Part shown: one piece after another, positions 7,174 to 15,216 of the stretch
How the letters are laid out: every line of letters begins with the position of its first letter
How positions within the stretch are numbered: position 1 is the stretch's first letter
NCBI GenBank assembly: GCA_019637815.1
Contig: JAHBUZ010000007.1
Span: forward strand, 1 to 64,000
Direction of reading: 5' to 3'
DNA from: Chloroflexota bacterium
GTDB lineage: Bacteria; Chloroflexota; Limnocylindria; Limnocylindrales; CSP1-4
Length of the DNA: 64,000 bases
The notes under the pieces: generated by a model
The model's input: only the letters and a program-made list of their open reading frames with translations
Databases searched by the model: none
Told to the model about the DNA's origin: nothing
Translations under genes and position numbers: made by a program

Positions 7174-8442
7174 TCACGGGGCGACGCCCGTGAAGTCGCG
7201 ACTGAACACCGGGTTCGCGAGGAACGCGTCCTGGCCATACGTCCAGAACTGGCTCACGTCCGGGAAGGTCTCCTGGAGGACGTGCACCAGCCGGCCGTCC
7301 TCGCGCGGCTCAACGCGGGTCCGATAGACCGGCCCCACGGGGTTGTTGAGGTCATCGAAGGCGAGCGGGCCATACAGGCTGTCGGCCAGCGACACGCCGC
7401 GCGCCGCGCTGACGAACGCCTCACCATCGACCACGCCACCGGTCGCCTCGAGGGCCTCCGCGATGACCTGGGCCATCATGTACGAGCCGGCCGCGTACAG
7501 CGACGGGGTGTCGCCATAGGCCGCCTCGTAGGCGCTCACGAACGCGGTGACCTCGTCGGAGTCGCGGCTCTCCACCCAGTAGCCGAAGCTCTCGATGCCG
7601 GCCCCGATGTCACCGATCTCACGCAGGAACACCTGGTCCGCGAAGCAGCAGTTGCCGATGAGCGGGGTGGTGTCCTTGAGCCCGAAGCCGGCATACGTCT
7701 GGTACAGCAGGATCGCATCCGGGCCACCCGCGGAGCCCACGAACACCACGTCCGGCCCCGCCGCCTGGATGTCCGTCATGTAGCTCGCGAAGTCCTGGTT
7801 GCCAAGCGGGTGCCACAGCTGGGTGACCGTGCCACCCGCGTTGGTGAAGGCGCTCACGAAGCCGCCGCAGCTCTCCCAGCCGAAGGCGTAGTCGGGGCAC
7901 AGGGTCACCGCGGTGCGATGGCCCTGGTCGTACGCCCACTGCCCGGCCGGGAAGTTCGATTGGCTGCTGGTGTAGCCCACCCGGAGCACCAGCGGGTTCG
8001 CCCGCCGCTGGGTCAGGTCATCGGCACCCGTGATGTGGAACGACGGCAGGCCCTGGCCGGCCACGTAGTCCGCGACCGCGTACGCCGTGTTGGCGAGGAT
8101 CGGTCCGGCCGTCATCTGGACGCCGTCCTCCTCCACCAGCTTGCGGGCCTTGGTGAGCGCGACCTCCGGATCGCCCGCGTCATCCTCGTAGATGGTCTCC
8201 ACGGTGACGCCACCCGCGGTGGTCCCGTTCTGGGTCCAGTACAGGTCCCAGCCGTTGCGCATGTCCTGTCCGAGCGCTGCCACGAAGCCCGTGACCGGTG
8301 CGATGAAGCCCACCTTGACGGTGCCGCCGGACTGGTCCTGGGCGACGGCCGCGCCGGCACCCACGACCGCAGCGAGCGCGACCGCGAGCGCGGCGCTCCC
8401 CACGGGTCGGGCCGAGCGCCCGCCCCTCGATCGGTGTCCCAT
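7174..8442 (-). CDS. HAAT-family periplasmic substrate-binding protein (LivK-like)
   Basis: A 422-residue binding protein. A basic N-terminus and hydrophobic stretch (PVGSAALAVALAAVVGAGAAVAQ) form a signal peptide. Mature sequence begins QDQSGGTVKVGFIAPVTG, the classical start of Leu/Ile/Val- and amide/urea-binding proteins. It continues with GQDMRNGWDLYW, the hinge-forming TAGPILANTAYAV, and the second lobe PDVVFVGSAGGPDAILLYQ. ATG at 8442 has GGAAGGAGGACC upstream and begins 1 nt before the livM stop, so it is coupled to the permeases. It supplies ligand specificity to the transporter, but residues around the cleft do not identify the ligand from reading alone. Confidence 0.92.
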   Translation of the reverse strand: MGHRSRGGRSARPVGSAALAVALAAVVGAGAAVAQDQSGGTVKVGFIAPVTGFVAALGQDMRNGWDLYWTQNGTTAGGVTVETIYEDDAGDPEVALTKARKLVEEDGVQMTAGPILANTAYAVADYVAGQGLPSFHITGADDLTQRRANPLVLRVGYTSSQSNFPAGQWAYDQGHRTAVTLCPDYAFGWESCGGFVSAFTNAGGTVTQLWHPLGNQDFASYMTDIQAAGPDVVFVGSAGGPDAILLYQTYAGFGLKDTTPLIGNCCFADQVFLREIGDIGAGIESFGYWVESRDSDEVTAFVSAYEAAYGDTPSLYAAGSYMMAQVIAEALEATGGVVDGEAFVSAARGVSLADSLYGPLAFDDLNNPVGPVYRTRVEPREDGRLVHVLQETFPDVSQFWTYGQDAFLANPVFSRDFTGVAP

Positions 8443-8443
8443 G

Positions 8444-9481
8444 TCAGAGGTCCTCCTTCCCTGCGCCGGCCGGTGCCTGCGCACCGGGACCGGTCATCAC
8501 CACGGCCTCCCCGTCGGTCGCCAGCGCCGGGACGCCGGGGGGCGCAGCGCCACCCCGGTCCCCCGGCCGCCACCGCCGGATGAGGTCCTGTACCGCACCG
8601 ACGACACCGCCGCGCGCGAACAGCACGACCACGATGAGCACGACGCCCAGGAGCGTCGGCCATCGCTCCACATAGGAGCTGAGCCAGTGCTCGATACCGA
8701 CGACCACGCCGGCGCCCACCACCGGGCCGAGCAGCGTGCCCGTCCCGCCCACGATGACCATCACCACCGCGAACGCGGACCGGGAGAAGCCCGCTGCCGC
8801 GGGACTCATGAACTCCGATTGCCAGGCCGCCAGCACTCCCGCGGTGCCTGCCATCAGCCCGGAGCAGATGACGGCGAGGAGCTTGGCGCGTGCCACCGGA
8901 TAGCCCAGGCTGCTCATCCGCCCCTCGCTCTCCCGGACGCCCCGCAGGGTCAACCCGAACGAGGAGCGCGTGAGGCCGTACGTCACCGCGAGCGCGACCA
9001 GGAGCATCACCAGGGCCAGCAGGTAGAAGGCCCCCTGGTCGGCCACGATGGGTGGTCGCCGGACCCCCGTGAGGCCGTTCTGGCCACCGGTGAGGCTCGA
9101 TAGCTTCTGGGCGAGACCGTTGACGGTCATGCCCAGGGCGAGCGTGATCATCAGGAACACGATGCCGTTCGTGCGCATGGTCATGAGACCGAACACGAGG
9201 CTCACGACGAGGGTCACTCCCAGCGCCACGGCCAGCTGGATGAGCGGATCCATGTCCCGGACTGCCGCCCACGCCACGCCGTAGCCCGCGGCGGCGGAGA
9301 TGCCCGCGTGGCCCATCGAGAGCAGCCCCACCTGGCCCATGAGCAGGTTGACGCTCCCCGCGAGGATCGCCGCGATGCACACGAGCGACAGCAGCGTCAG
9401 GGGATAGGGCGCCAGCACGAGGGGTGCCGAGAACGCCGCGAACAGCACGAGCCCGCCCAGCCCGACCGCCACGGCCCTCAC
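8444..9481 (-). CDS. livM: Branched-chain-amino-acid-type ABC permease LivM
   Basis: A 345-residue inner-membrane permease with about nine or ten hydrophobic segments. LivM landmarks are NLLMGQVGLLSMGHAGISAAAGYGVAW (in pieces: GQVGLLSMGHAG), the cytosolic coupling loop RLLAVI-type region RSSFGLTLRGVRESEGRMSSLGY, and VVMVIVGGTGTLLGPVVGA near the end. A Gly/Ala/Pro-rich C-terminal tail of ~40 residues is longer than usual. The start is the GTG at 9481, which overlaps the livH stop by 4 nt (GTGA). The open frame extends up to 9571, but that part lies inside livH. It forms the translocation pore together with LivH. Confidence 0.92.
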   Translation of the reverse strand: MRAVAVGLGGLVLFAAFSAPLVLAPYPLTLLSLVCIAAILAGSVNLLMGQVGLLSMGHAGISAAAGYGVAWAAVRDMDPLIQLAVALGVTLVVSLVFGLMTMRTNGIVFLMITLALGMTVNGLAQKLSSLTGGQNGLTGVRRPPIVADQGAFYLLALVMLLVALAVTYGLTRSSFGLTLRGVRESEGRMSSLGYPVARAKLLAVICSGLMAGTAGVLAAWQSEFMSPAAAGFSRSAFAVVMVIVGGTGTLLGPVVGAGVVVGIEHWLSSYVERWPTLLGVVLIVVVLFARGGVVGAVQDLIRRWRPGDRGGAAPPGVPALATDGEAVVMTGPGAQAPAGAGKEDL

Positions 9482-10341
9482 GTCGCGCGCCCCAGGAGGC
9501 CCGTGGGCCGGACGACCAGGATGAGCGCCATGGGCGCGAACACCGCGAACGTGGCGAACTCCGGGAACCACGTCTTGGAGTAGGCGTCGATGAGCCCGAT
9601 GACGATGGCACCGAGCGCGGCGCCCGGGATGCTGCCGAGGCCGCCCACGATGACCACGACGAGCGCGTACAGCAGGATGTCCAGGTCCGCGCCGGGTCGC
9701 ATCGTGAGCAGCCCGGCACCGATGGCACCCGCGAGGCCGGCGAGGCCGGCACCCAGCGCGAACATGATGACGAACAGGCGGTCGATGCCCACTCCCATGG
9801 CCGAGGCCATCTCCCGGTCATCCACGCCTGCCCGGATGCGCGCACCCAGGCGGGTCCGCTGGAGGCCCAGGTACAGTCCCGCGCCCACGACCACCGCGAC
9901 CACCATCACGACCAGGCGGTACGTGGGATACATGACCGAGCCCAGGCGGGTCGCGCCGGTCAGCTCCGCGGGGACCGGCAGCAGCTCCGCCTTCCCTCCG
10001 AACACGGCCAGACACAGGTCGCCGATGACGATGGCGATGCCCACCGTCAACAGGACCTCCGGTAGCTCCTGGCCGCTCACCCGGCGGAGCAGGAGTCGCT
10101 CGATGGCGAGTCCCAGGACGGCGCCCGCGAGGATGCCCGAGGCGACCGCGAGCGGGAAGGAGCCGGTGCGTGCCATGACCACGACCGCCACGTAGCCACC
10201 CACCAGGTACAGCGCGCCGTGGGCCAGGTTGACGATGCGCATCAGCCCATAGACCAGCGTGAAGCCGCTCGCGAGCAGGAACAGGAGCGCGCCGAAGGTC
10301 AACCCGTTGAGGGTCTGGAGCGCGAACTGCTCAAGGGACAA
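9478..10341 (-). CDS. livH: Branched-chain-amino-acid-type ABC permease LivH
   Basis: First gene of the importer operon. Its ~287 residues carry the LivH start pattern FALQTLNGLTFGALLFLLASGFTLVYG (in part: GFTLVYGLMRIVNLAHG), the coupling helix TRLGARIRAGVDDREMASAMG, and late VVVIVGGLGSIPGAALGA. About eight membrane spans are present. No ATG gives a sensible start close to the conserved N-terminus. A TTG at 10341 is preceded by GGGAGG at ~8 nt and gives LSLEQFALQ, matching the family start; an ATG further up at 10395 lies within the -35/-10 region and cannot be translated from that promoter. Downstream genes are coupled by overlaps all the way to the amidohydrolase. Confidence 0.9.
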   Translation of the reverse strand: MSLEQFALQTLNGLTFGALLFLLASGFTLVYGLMRIVNLAHGALYLVGGYVAVVVMARTGSFPLAVASGILAGAVLGLAIERLLLRRVSGQELPEVLLTVGIAIVIGDLCLAVFGGKAELLPVPAELTGATRLGSVMYPTYRLVVMVVAVVVGAGLYLGLQRTRLGARIRAGVDDREMASAMGVGIDRLFVIMFALGAGLAGLAGAIGAGLLTMRPGADLDILLYALVVVIVGGLGSIPGAALGAIVIGLIDAYSKTWFPEFATFAVFAPMALILVVRPTGLLGRAT

Positions 10342-10377
10342 CCGCCATGCCTCCCAGGGTCCGGGCCGTGTCGGCCG

Positions 10378-10405
10378 AGTGTAGTGTCGCTGCACGTCCC
10401 GTCAA
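10378..10405 (-). promoter_or_regulatory. livH operon promoter with operator motif in the spacer
   Basis: Minus strand: -35 TTGACG (10405-10400), 16-nt spacer, -10 TACACT (10383-10378). The spacer holds ACGTGCAGCGACAC, which abuts the -10. This is the same arrangement as at the bicupin promoter. Confidence 0.65.
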
Positions 10406-10445
10406 GTCGCGCTCGTACTCGGCAGCATCCACGTGCAGTGACACT
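10383..10445. promoter_or_regulatory. Long inverted repeat between the divergent livH and SDR promoters
   Basis: AGTGTCGCTGCACGT at 10383-10397 is answered by ACGTGCAGTGACACT at 10431-10445, a 15-bp inverted pair with one mismatch and 33 bp between the arms. The left arm sits in the livH promoter spacer. The right arm overlaps GTGACA (10438-10443), a possible -35 for the SDR with TAGACT at 10459-10464. A dimeric regulator bound at both arms could control both directions. Confidence 0.6.
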
Positions 10446-10527
10446 GGAACCGGTGGAGTAGACTCCCCGCCATCGGAGGAGGTCGGACAGGCCCGCGACC
10501 CGGCGGGCGCGCTTCCGGACGACGAGG

Positions 10528-11340
10528 ATGGCGGCAGTGGAGTTGGGTCTGGTCGGTCGGACCGCGGTCGTCGCCGGTGCCAGCCAGGGCATCGGACGAG
10601 CCATCGCGTCCGCCCTTGCCGCCGAGGGCATGCGGGTCGTGATGCTCGCCCGGAACGAGGAGCGCCTGCGTGCGGCGGCCGCCGCCATCGCCGCTGCGAA
10701 CCCGGACGCGGATGTGCGTGCCATCCCCACCGATGTGACCAGCGCCGCGGCGGTGACCGGTGCCGCCGCGGAGGTCCGCACGTCCCACGGCCAGGTGCAC
10801 GTCCTGGTCTGCAACGCCGGCAACCGGATGCGACCGGGGCGCCAGATCACGTGGTCGGACGAGGAGTGGCTGGGTGACCTGGACGCCAAGCTGCTGGGCA
10901 TGCTGCGGGTGATCCGGGCCTTCGAGGGGCTCCTGCCCGACGACGGGTCGGGTCGCATCGTCAACATCTCGGGTGTGGCGGGCTCGGTCATCTGGGACAC
11001 CGCGCTCACCCACGGCATGAACAACTCGGCCATGAACCACGCCACGCGCTACCTCGCCACGGACCTCGCGCCACGCCGCATCACCGTCAACGCGGTCATC
11101 CCGGGGCTCATCGCCACGGAATGGCGACATGACTGGGCGCGGGACTCGGGCGAGCGGACCGGTCTCACGGAGGCCGCGTTCGTGGACCAGGTGTGTCGGA
11201 CCAAGGGCATCCTGCTGGGCCGCTGGGCGGAATCGTCGGAGGTCGCTGACGCGGTGACCTTCCTCGCGTCGGACCGGGCGGCGTACATCACGGGCACCAC
11301 GCTCACCGTGGACGGAGGGCTGAGCGTCAATGCGCGCTGA
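10528..11340 (+). CDS. SDR-fold protein with His/Asn in place of the catalytic Tyr/Lys
   Basis: A 270-residue SDR. The motif GASQGIG and ARN after strand 2 indicate an NADP-type Rossmann fold; CNAGN, NISGVAG and the terminal YITGTTLTVDGGLS are also present. The active-site stretch reads THGMNNSAMNHATRYLA where YSASKAAVNHLTRSLA would be expected, so Tyr is His and Lys is Asn. The catalytic Ser of NISG remains. This is the second SDR of the locus with Lys changed to Asn. The ATG at 10528 is close behind GAGG; the GTG three codons later has better spacing and is an alternative. It heads a plus-strand group with the M24 protein, the HIBDH-like enzyme and the second amidohydrolase, with short gaps of 75-115 nt. 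Confidence 0.82.
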   Translation: MAAVELGLVGRTAVVAGASQGIGRAIASALAAEGMRVVMLARNEERLRAAAAAIAAANPDADVRAIPTDVTSAAAVTGAAAEVRTSHGQVHVLVCNAGNRMRPGRQITWSDEEWLGDLDAKLLGMLRVIRAFEGLLPDDGSGRIVNISGVAGSVIWDTALTHGMNNSAMNHATRYLATDLAPRRITVNAVIPGLIATEWRHDWARDSGERTGLTEAAFVDQVCRTKGILLGRWAESSEVADAVTFLASDRAAYITGTTLTVDGGLSVNAR

Positions 11341-11415
11341 GAGCGCACCCGGGTGGCTTCGTCCACATCGTCATGCCGGCGCGCGGCCGGCGCGCAGGAG
11401 GAAGGAGCGAGGGAC

Positions 11416-12675
11416 ATGACCGGTCGAGCGGCGTTCCCCACGGCGTCCGTGCCGGCGCCCGGCCGGATGGGTGTGGACTTCGAGGAGCGCGTGGACTTCG
11501 CCCGGCTCCGCGACTACCGCCTGGGTCGTGCCCGTGCCGCGCTCGAGGCATCGGAGCTGGGTGCGCTGCTGCTGTTCGACATGAACAACGTGCGCTATGT
11601 CACGAGCACCACCATCGGCGAGTGGGCGCGCGACAAGATCGCGCGCTTCGCGCTCCTGACGCGTGGCGGGGAGCCGCACCTGTGGGACTTCGGATCCGCC
11701 GCGAAGAAGAACCGGATCCACGCGCCGTGGCTCGAGGATGACCACATCCGGGGCGGCATGACCGGCCTGCGGGGCGGCGTGCCACCCGTCGTGGGTCTGT
11801 TCGACGGGCTCGCGAAGGAGGTCGCCGCGATCCTGCGCGAGGAGGGGGTGGCGGACATGCCCCTCGGCATCGACCTCGTGGAGCCCCCCATGTGGCTGGC
11901 GCTCCAGGCGCAGGGCGTGACCCTCGCGGATGGTCAGCAGACGATGCTCGACGCGCGCGAGATCAAGTCCCAGGACGAGATCATGCTCCTGTCCACGTCC
12001 GCGGCACTCGTGGATGGCGTGTACCAGATGATCTCCGAGGTGCTCAAGCCGGGCATCCGCGAGAACGAGATCGTGGCGCTCGCTACCAAGATGCTGTACG
12101 ACCTGGGCAGCGACGATGTGGAGGGCATCAACGCCATCAGCGGCGAGCGCTGCTCACCCCACCCCCACGTGTTCTCGGACCGGCTCATCCGACCCGGCGA
12201 CCAGGCCTACTTCGACATCATCCAGTCGTACATCGGCTATCGCACCTGCTATTACCGGACCTTCGCCGTCGGGCGGGCGACGGACAACCAGAAGGACGCC
12301 TACAAGCAGGCGCGGGCATGGATGGACGTGGCCATCGACGCGGTCCGGCCGGGCGTCTCCACGGATGTCATCGCCAACCTGTGGCCGAAGGCGCAGGACT
12401 TCGGGTTCGCATCGGAGATGGAGTGCTTCGGCCTCCAGTTCGGCCACGGCGTGGGTCTCGCGCTCCATGAGCGGCCCATCATCAGCCGCCTCAACTCGCT
12501 GACCCATCCCGCGGAGATCAAGGAGGGGATGGTGTTCGCGCTCGAGACGTACTGCCCCGCGAAGGACGGGCTGTCTGCGGCGCGCATCGAGGAGGAGGTC
12601 GTCGTGACGAAGGACGGCTGCCAGATCATCACGCTCTTCCCGGCGGAGGAGCTGATGATCACCAACGCGTACTGA
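11416..12675 (+). CDS. M24 (creatinase/aminopeptidase P-fold) protein with an altered metal site
   Basis: A 419-residue two-domain protein. The N-terminal creatinase-like domain includes ALLLFDMNNVRYVTS and LDAREIKSQDEI; the C-terminal pita-bread domain runs from about residue 200. M24 enzymes need Asp, Asp, His, Glu, Glu. Here the first Asp is in AYFDIIQSY, His in FGHGVGLALHE, and Glu residues in FALETY and ARIEEEV. The second Asp, eleven residues after the first, is Cys (GYRTCYYRTF). Creatinase and the DMSP lyase DddP show that this fold can do non-peptidase chemistry with a changed or missing metal centre. A hydrolase or lyase of a small imported molecule fits the context better than a dipeptidase. 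ATG follows GGAGGAAGGAG. The same cluster encodes two amidohydrolases and the importer. Confidence 0.85.
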   Translation: MTGRAAFPTASVPAPGRMGVDFEERVDFARLRDYRLGRARAALEASELGALLLFDMNNVRYVTSTTIGEWARDKIARFALLTRGGEPHLWDFGSAAKKNRIHAPWLEDDHIRGGMTGLRGGVPPVVGLFDGLAKEVAAILREEGVADMPLGIDLVEPPMWLALQAQGVTLADGQQTMLDAREIKSQDEIMLLSTSAALVDGVYQMISEVLKPGIRENEIVALATKMLYDLGSDDVEGINAISGERCSPHPHVFSDRLIRPGDQAYFDIIQSYIGYRTCYYRTFAVGRATDNQKDAYKQARAWMDVAIDAVRPGVSTDVIANLWPKAQDFGFASEMECFGLQFGHGVGLALHERPIISRLNSLTHPAEIKEGMVFALETYCPAKDGLSAARIEEEVVVTKDGCQIITLFPAEELMITNAY

Positions 12676-12757
12676 CCCGCGCGGCGGAGGGAGTGACGAC
12701 GATGGCGGATCGGACGCGCATCCGGCTGCCGCACCCATGCGAGGAGGCACCCACGGC

Positions 12758-13651
12758 ATGACCACGGTCGCGATCCTGGGCGTCGGTCGGATGGGCGGCG
12801 CGATGGCGCGATCCATCGCCCGTGCCGGGTTCCCGGTCGTGCTGTCCAATCGGTCGGTCGATCGCGCGGTCGCGCTCGCGGCCGAGCTGGGCGACACGGC
12901 GCGCGCGGTCGACAGCGCGGCGGAGGCGGCCGCAGCGGCGGACGTGTGCATCAGCATGGTCAGCGACGGCGCCGCCGTGGAGGCGCTGTACCGGGGTCCG
13001 GGTGGGGTCCTGGAGGGCCTGCGCGCCGGGTCCGTGGCCATCGATTCGAGCACCGTGCCACCCTCGGTGAGCCGAGGGCTGGCGGCTGATGTGCGTGCCC
13101 GTGGCGCGGACCTCCTCGACGCACCCGTGTCGGGGAGCGTCACGCTCGCCGAGACCGGCAAGCTGACCGCGCTGGTCGGCGGGGAGACCGCGACCGTGGA
13201 GCGGGCACGCCCGGTGCTCGATGCGTTCGCGGCACGCGTGTTCCACATGGGTCCGCTGGGCAGTGGCGCGGTCATCAAGCTCGCCGTCAACGCGATCATC
13301 TTCGGCCTCAACCACTCGGTGGCGGAGGCGCTCGTGCTGGCGGAGCGGGCCGGTGTGGACCGCGCGACCGCGTACGAGGTGTTCATGGCATCGGCCATCG
13401 GGGCGCCGCTCGTCCAGTACAAGCGCGATTCGTTCGTGACGCCCGAGACGGCCGCCGTGGCGTTCTCGCTCGCGCTCGCCGCCAAGGACCTGTCGCTCAT
13501 CGGCCAGCTCGCGGACGAGGTCGGTGCGCAGATCCCCCAGGCGCGCCTGGACGCCGCGGTCATCGATGCCGCGACGGCGGCCCTCCCCGGCGGCCCGGAC
13601 CGGGACATGGCGGATGTGGCACAGCACCTGCGGAGGGATGCCGCCGACTGA
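12758..13651 (+). CDS. 3-hydroxyisobutyrate-dehydrogenase-family NAD(P)-dependent oxidoreductase
   Basis: A 297-residue beta-hydroxyacid dehydrogenase. It shows the N-terminal dinucleotide motif GVGRMGGAMARSI; the substrate-binding signature at DAPVSGSVTLAETGKLTALVGG (in part: APVSGS); and the catalytic Lys in GPLGSGAVIKLAVN. The C-terminal all-helical domain includes AKDLSLIGQLADEVG. Relatives oxidise 3-hydroxyisobutyrate, tartronate semialdehyde partners, glyoxylate/succinic semialdehyde or 6-phosphogluconate-like acids. Sequence reading does not choose among these. The ATG at 12758 has GAGGAGG 11 nt upstream. In this locus it would oxidise or reduce a short hydroxy acid released after amide hydrolysis. 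It lies 82 nt after the M24 gene and 115 nt before the second amidohydrolase. Confidence 0.87.
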   Translation: MTTVAILGVGRMGGAMARSIARAGFPVVLSNRSVDRAVALAAELGDTARAVDSAAEAAAAADVCISMVSDGAAVEALYRGPGGVLEGLRAGSVAIDSSTVPPSVSRGLAADVRARGADLLDAPVSGSVTLAETGKLTALVGGETATVERARPVLDAFAARVFHMGPLGSGAVIKLAVNAIIFGLNHSVAEALVLAERAGVDRATAYEVFMASAIGAPLVQYKRDSFVTPETAAVAFSLALAAKDLSLIGQLADEVGAQIPQARLDAAVIDAATAALPGGPDRDMADVAQHLRRDAAD

Positions 13652-13766
13652 CGCACTCGTCCTGCACGCGACCCCGGTGCCGGTCGTCCACCGACCGGCG
13701 CGCTGACCACGCACCCATCGAACCCACGCGGCGGTCGACCGCCCCAGCACACGGAGGAGGAACCAG

Positions 13767-15164
13767 ATGGCGGACCGGATCCTGATCAAGGGTGCATACG
13801 TGCTGAGCCAGGACCCCAGCATCGGCGAGCTGGCCGGCGCGGACGTGCTCATCGATGGTGACCGCATCGCGGAGGTGGGCACCGGGTTGTCCGCGGAGGG
13901 CGCCCAGGTCATCGACGCCACCGGTGACATCGTCATCCCGGGCTTCATCGACACCCATCGTCACACCTGGGAGACGTCCATCCGGACGTGCGCCCCGGAC
14001 TACGCGCTCATCACCTACTTCAGCGCGATCCTCGACCAGTTCGCGCCCAGATACCGGCCCGCGGACGTGCTCGCCGCCAACCGCTGGGGCGCGCTCGAAT
14101 GCATCAACGCGGGCATCACGACGCTCGTCGACTGGTCGCACATCATGAACACGCCCGATCACGCGTATGCCGCCATCGAGGGACTCCAGGACACGGGCAT
14201 CCGGTCGGTGTTCGCGTTCGGGTTCCCCAACACCTCGCTCGTCACGTGGTGGTTCGGGCCCGACTACCAGGGCAGCGTGGAGCGCATCGATGGTGACCTC
14301 GGTCGGGCGCTGCGAGCCGGTCCACTGCACGACGATGGCGCCCTGGTGACGATGGGCCTCGCCACGCGTGGCACCAACTTCTGCAAGCCGGACGTGGTGC
14401 GCTACGAGTGGGAGCTGGCGAAGGAGCTCGCTGTGGACATCACCGTGCACGTGGCGATGGACCGCTTCGGCTACACCAAGGGCCAGCTGACCGCACTGCG
14501 CGACCTGGATCTGCTGTATCCGAACACGACCTACATCCACGCCTCCCATCTGACGGACGAGGAGTGGGGGCTCGTGCGCGACTCCGGCGGCAACGTGTCG
14601 CTCGCGCCCCAGATCGAGATCCAGATGGGCCACGGCTGGGCGCCTGCCCAGAAGGCCGAATCGCTGGGCATCCCGGTGGGCCTCTCCTCGGACGTCGCCA
14701 CGACCTCGTCCGCGGACCAGTTCACCCAGATGCACGCAGTGTTCGGCTCCGAGCGCGGCCGGCGCCACGAGATCTCGTGGAACGACGGGCTGGACGGCCT
14801 CGAGCCGACGCCCGACCTCATCACCGCACGCCAGGTCCTCCGCTGGGCCACCCTGGATGGTGCCAAGGTCGCGGGCATCGCCGATCGGACCGGGTCCATC
14901 ACGCCCGGCAAGAAGGCGGACATCGTGATCATCGACGGCCACGCGGTGAACACGTTCCCGATCATCGACCCGGTCGCAGCGGTGGTGTGCGCGGCGGACA
15001 TCTCCAACGTGGACACGGTCATCATCGATGGCGTCATCCGGAAGCGTGACGGGAAGCTCGTCGCGGACCTGTCCGGGCCACGCGCGGCGATCGCGGAGTC
15101 ACGTGACTACCTCGTGAGCCAGGTGCCGGCCCAGGACGGCTGGGTGGTGCCCGCGCTGCGGTAG
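13767..15164 (+). CDS. Second amidohydrolase (ATZ/TRZ / cytosine-deaminase-like)
   Basis: A 465-residue amidohydrolase. The N-terminal beta sandwich (ILIKGAYVLSQDPSIGEL) precedes the HxH motif DTHRHTWETS. Further sites are VHVAMDRFGY, HASHLTDEEW and SSDVATTSSADQF, and the C-terminal GSITPGKKADIVIIDG closes the composite domain. The third metal His and the catalytic Asp (GLSSDV) are in place, so an active mononuclear Zn/Fe hydrolase is expected. The SSDVATTSSADQ region and the ALECINAGITTLVDWSHI stretch place it with chlorohydrolase/deaminase-like enzymes. ATG follows GGAGGAGGAACC. It is the last gene of the plus-strand group. Its low similarity to the amidohydrolase at 4.0-5.4 kb suggests a separate step, not a duplicate. 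Confidence 0.88.
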   Translation: MADRILIKGAYVLSQDPSIGELAGADVLIDGDRIAEVGTGLSAEGAQVIDATGDIVIPGFIDTHRHTWETSIRTCAPDYALITYFSAILDQFAPRYRPADVLAANRWGALECINAGITTLVDWSHIMNTPDHAYAAIEGLQDTGIRSVFAFGFPNTSLVTWWFGPDYQGSVERIDGDLGRALRAGPLHDDGALVTMGLATRGTNFCKPDVVRYEWELAKELAVDITVHVAMDRFGYTKGQLTALRDLDLLYPNTTYIHASHLTDEEWGLVRDSGGNVSLAPQIEIQMGHGWAPAQKAESLGIPVGLSSDVATTSSADQFTQMHAVFGSERGRRHEISWNDGLDGLEPTPDLITARQVLRWATLDGAKVAGIADRTGSITPGKKADIVIIDGHAVNTFPIIDPVAAVVCAADISNVDTVIIDGVIRKRDGKLVADLSGPRAAIAESRDYLVSQVPAQDGWVVPALR

Positions 15165-15191
15165 GGTCTCGGGCCGCCATCGCGATCCCGG

Positions 15192-15216
15192 GCCGTAAGA
15201 TGCTATCTTACGGCTC
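15192..15216 (+). promoter_or_regulatory. Palindromic leaderless promoter of the MazE/PIN module
   Basis: A perfect 10-bp inverted repeat, GCCGTAAGAT-GCT-ATCTTACGGC (15192-15214), contains an extended -10, TGC TATCTT (15201-15209). The -10 ends 7 nt before the ATG at 15217, so transcription would start at or near the start codon. This is the expected layout for an autorepressed antitoxin-toxin operon. Confidence 0.8.

Noticed and set aside
11416..12675. Naming the M24 protein DddP (DMSP lyase)
   Set aside because: The fold is shared, but the second metal Asp, which DddP retains, is Cys here, and no other DMSP genes are present.
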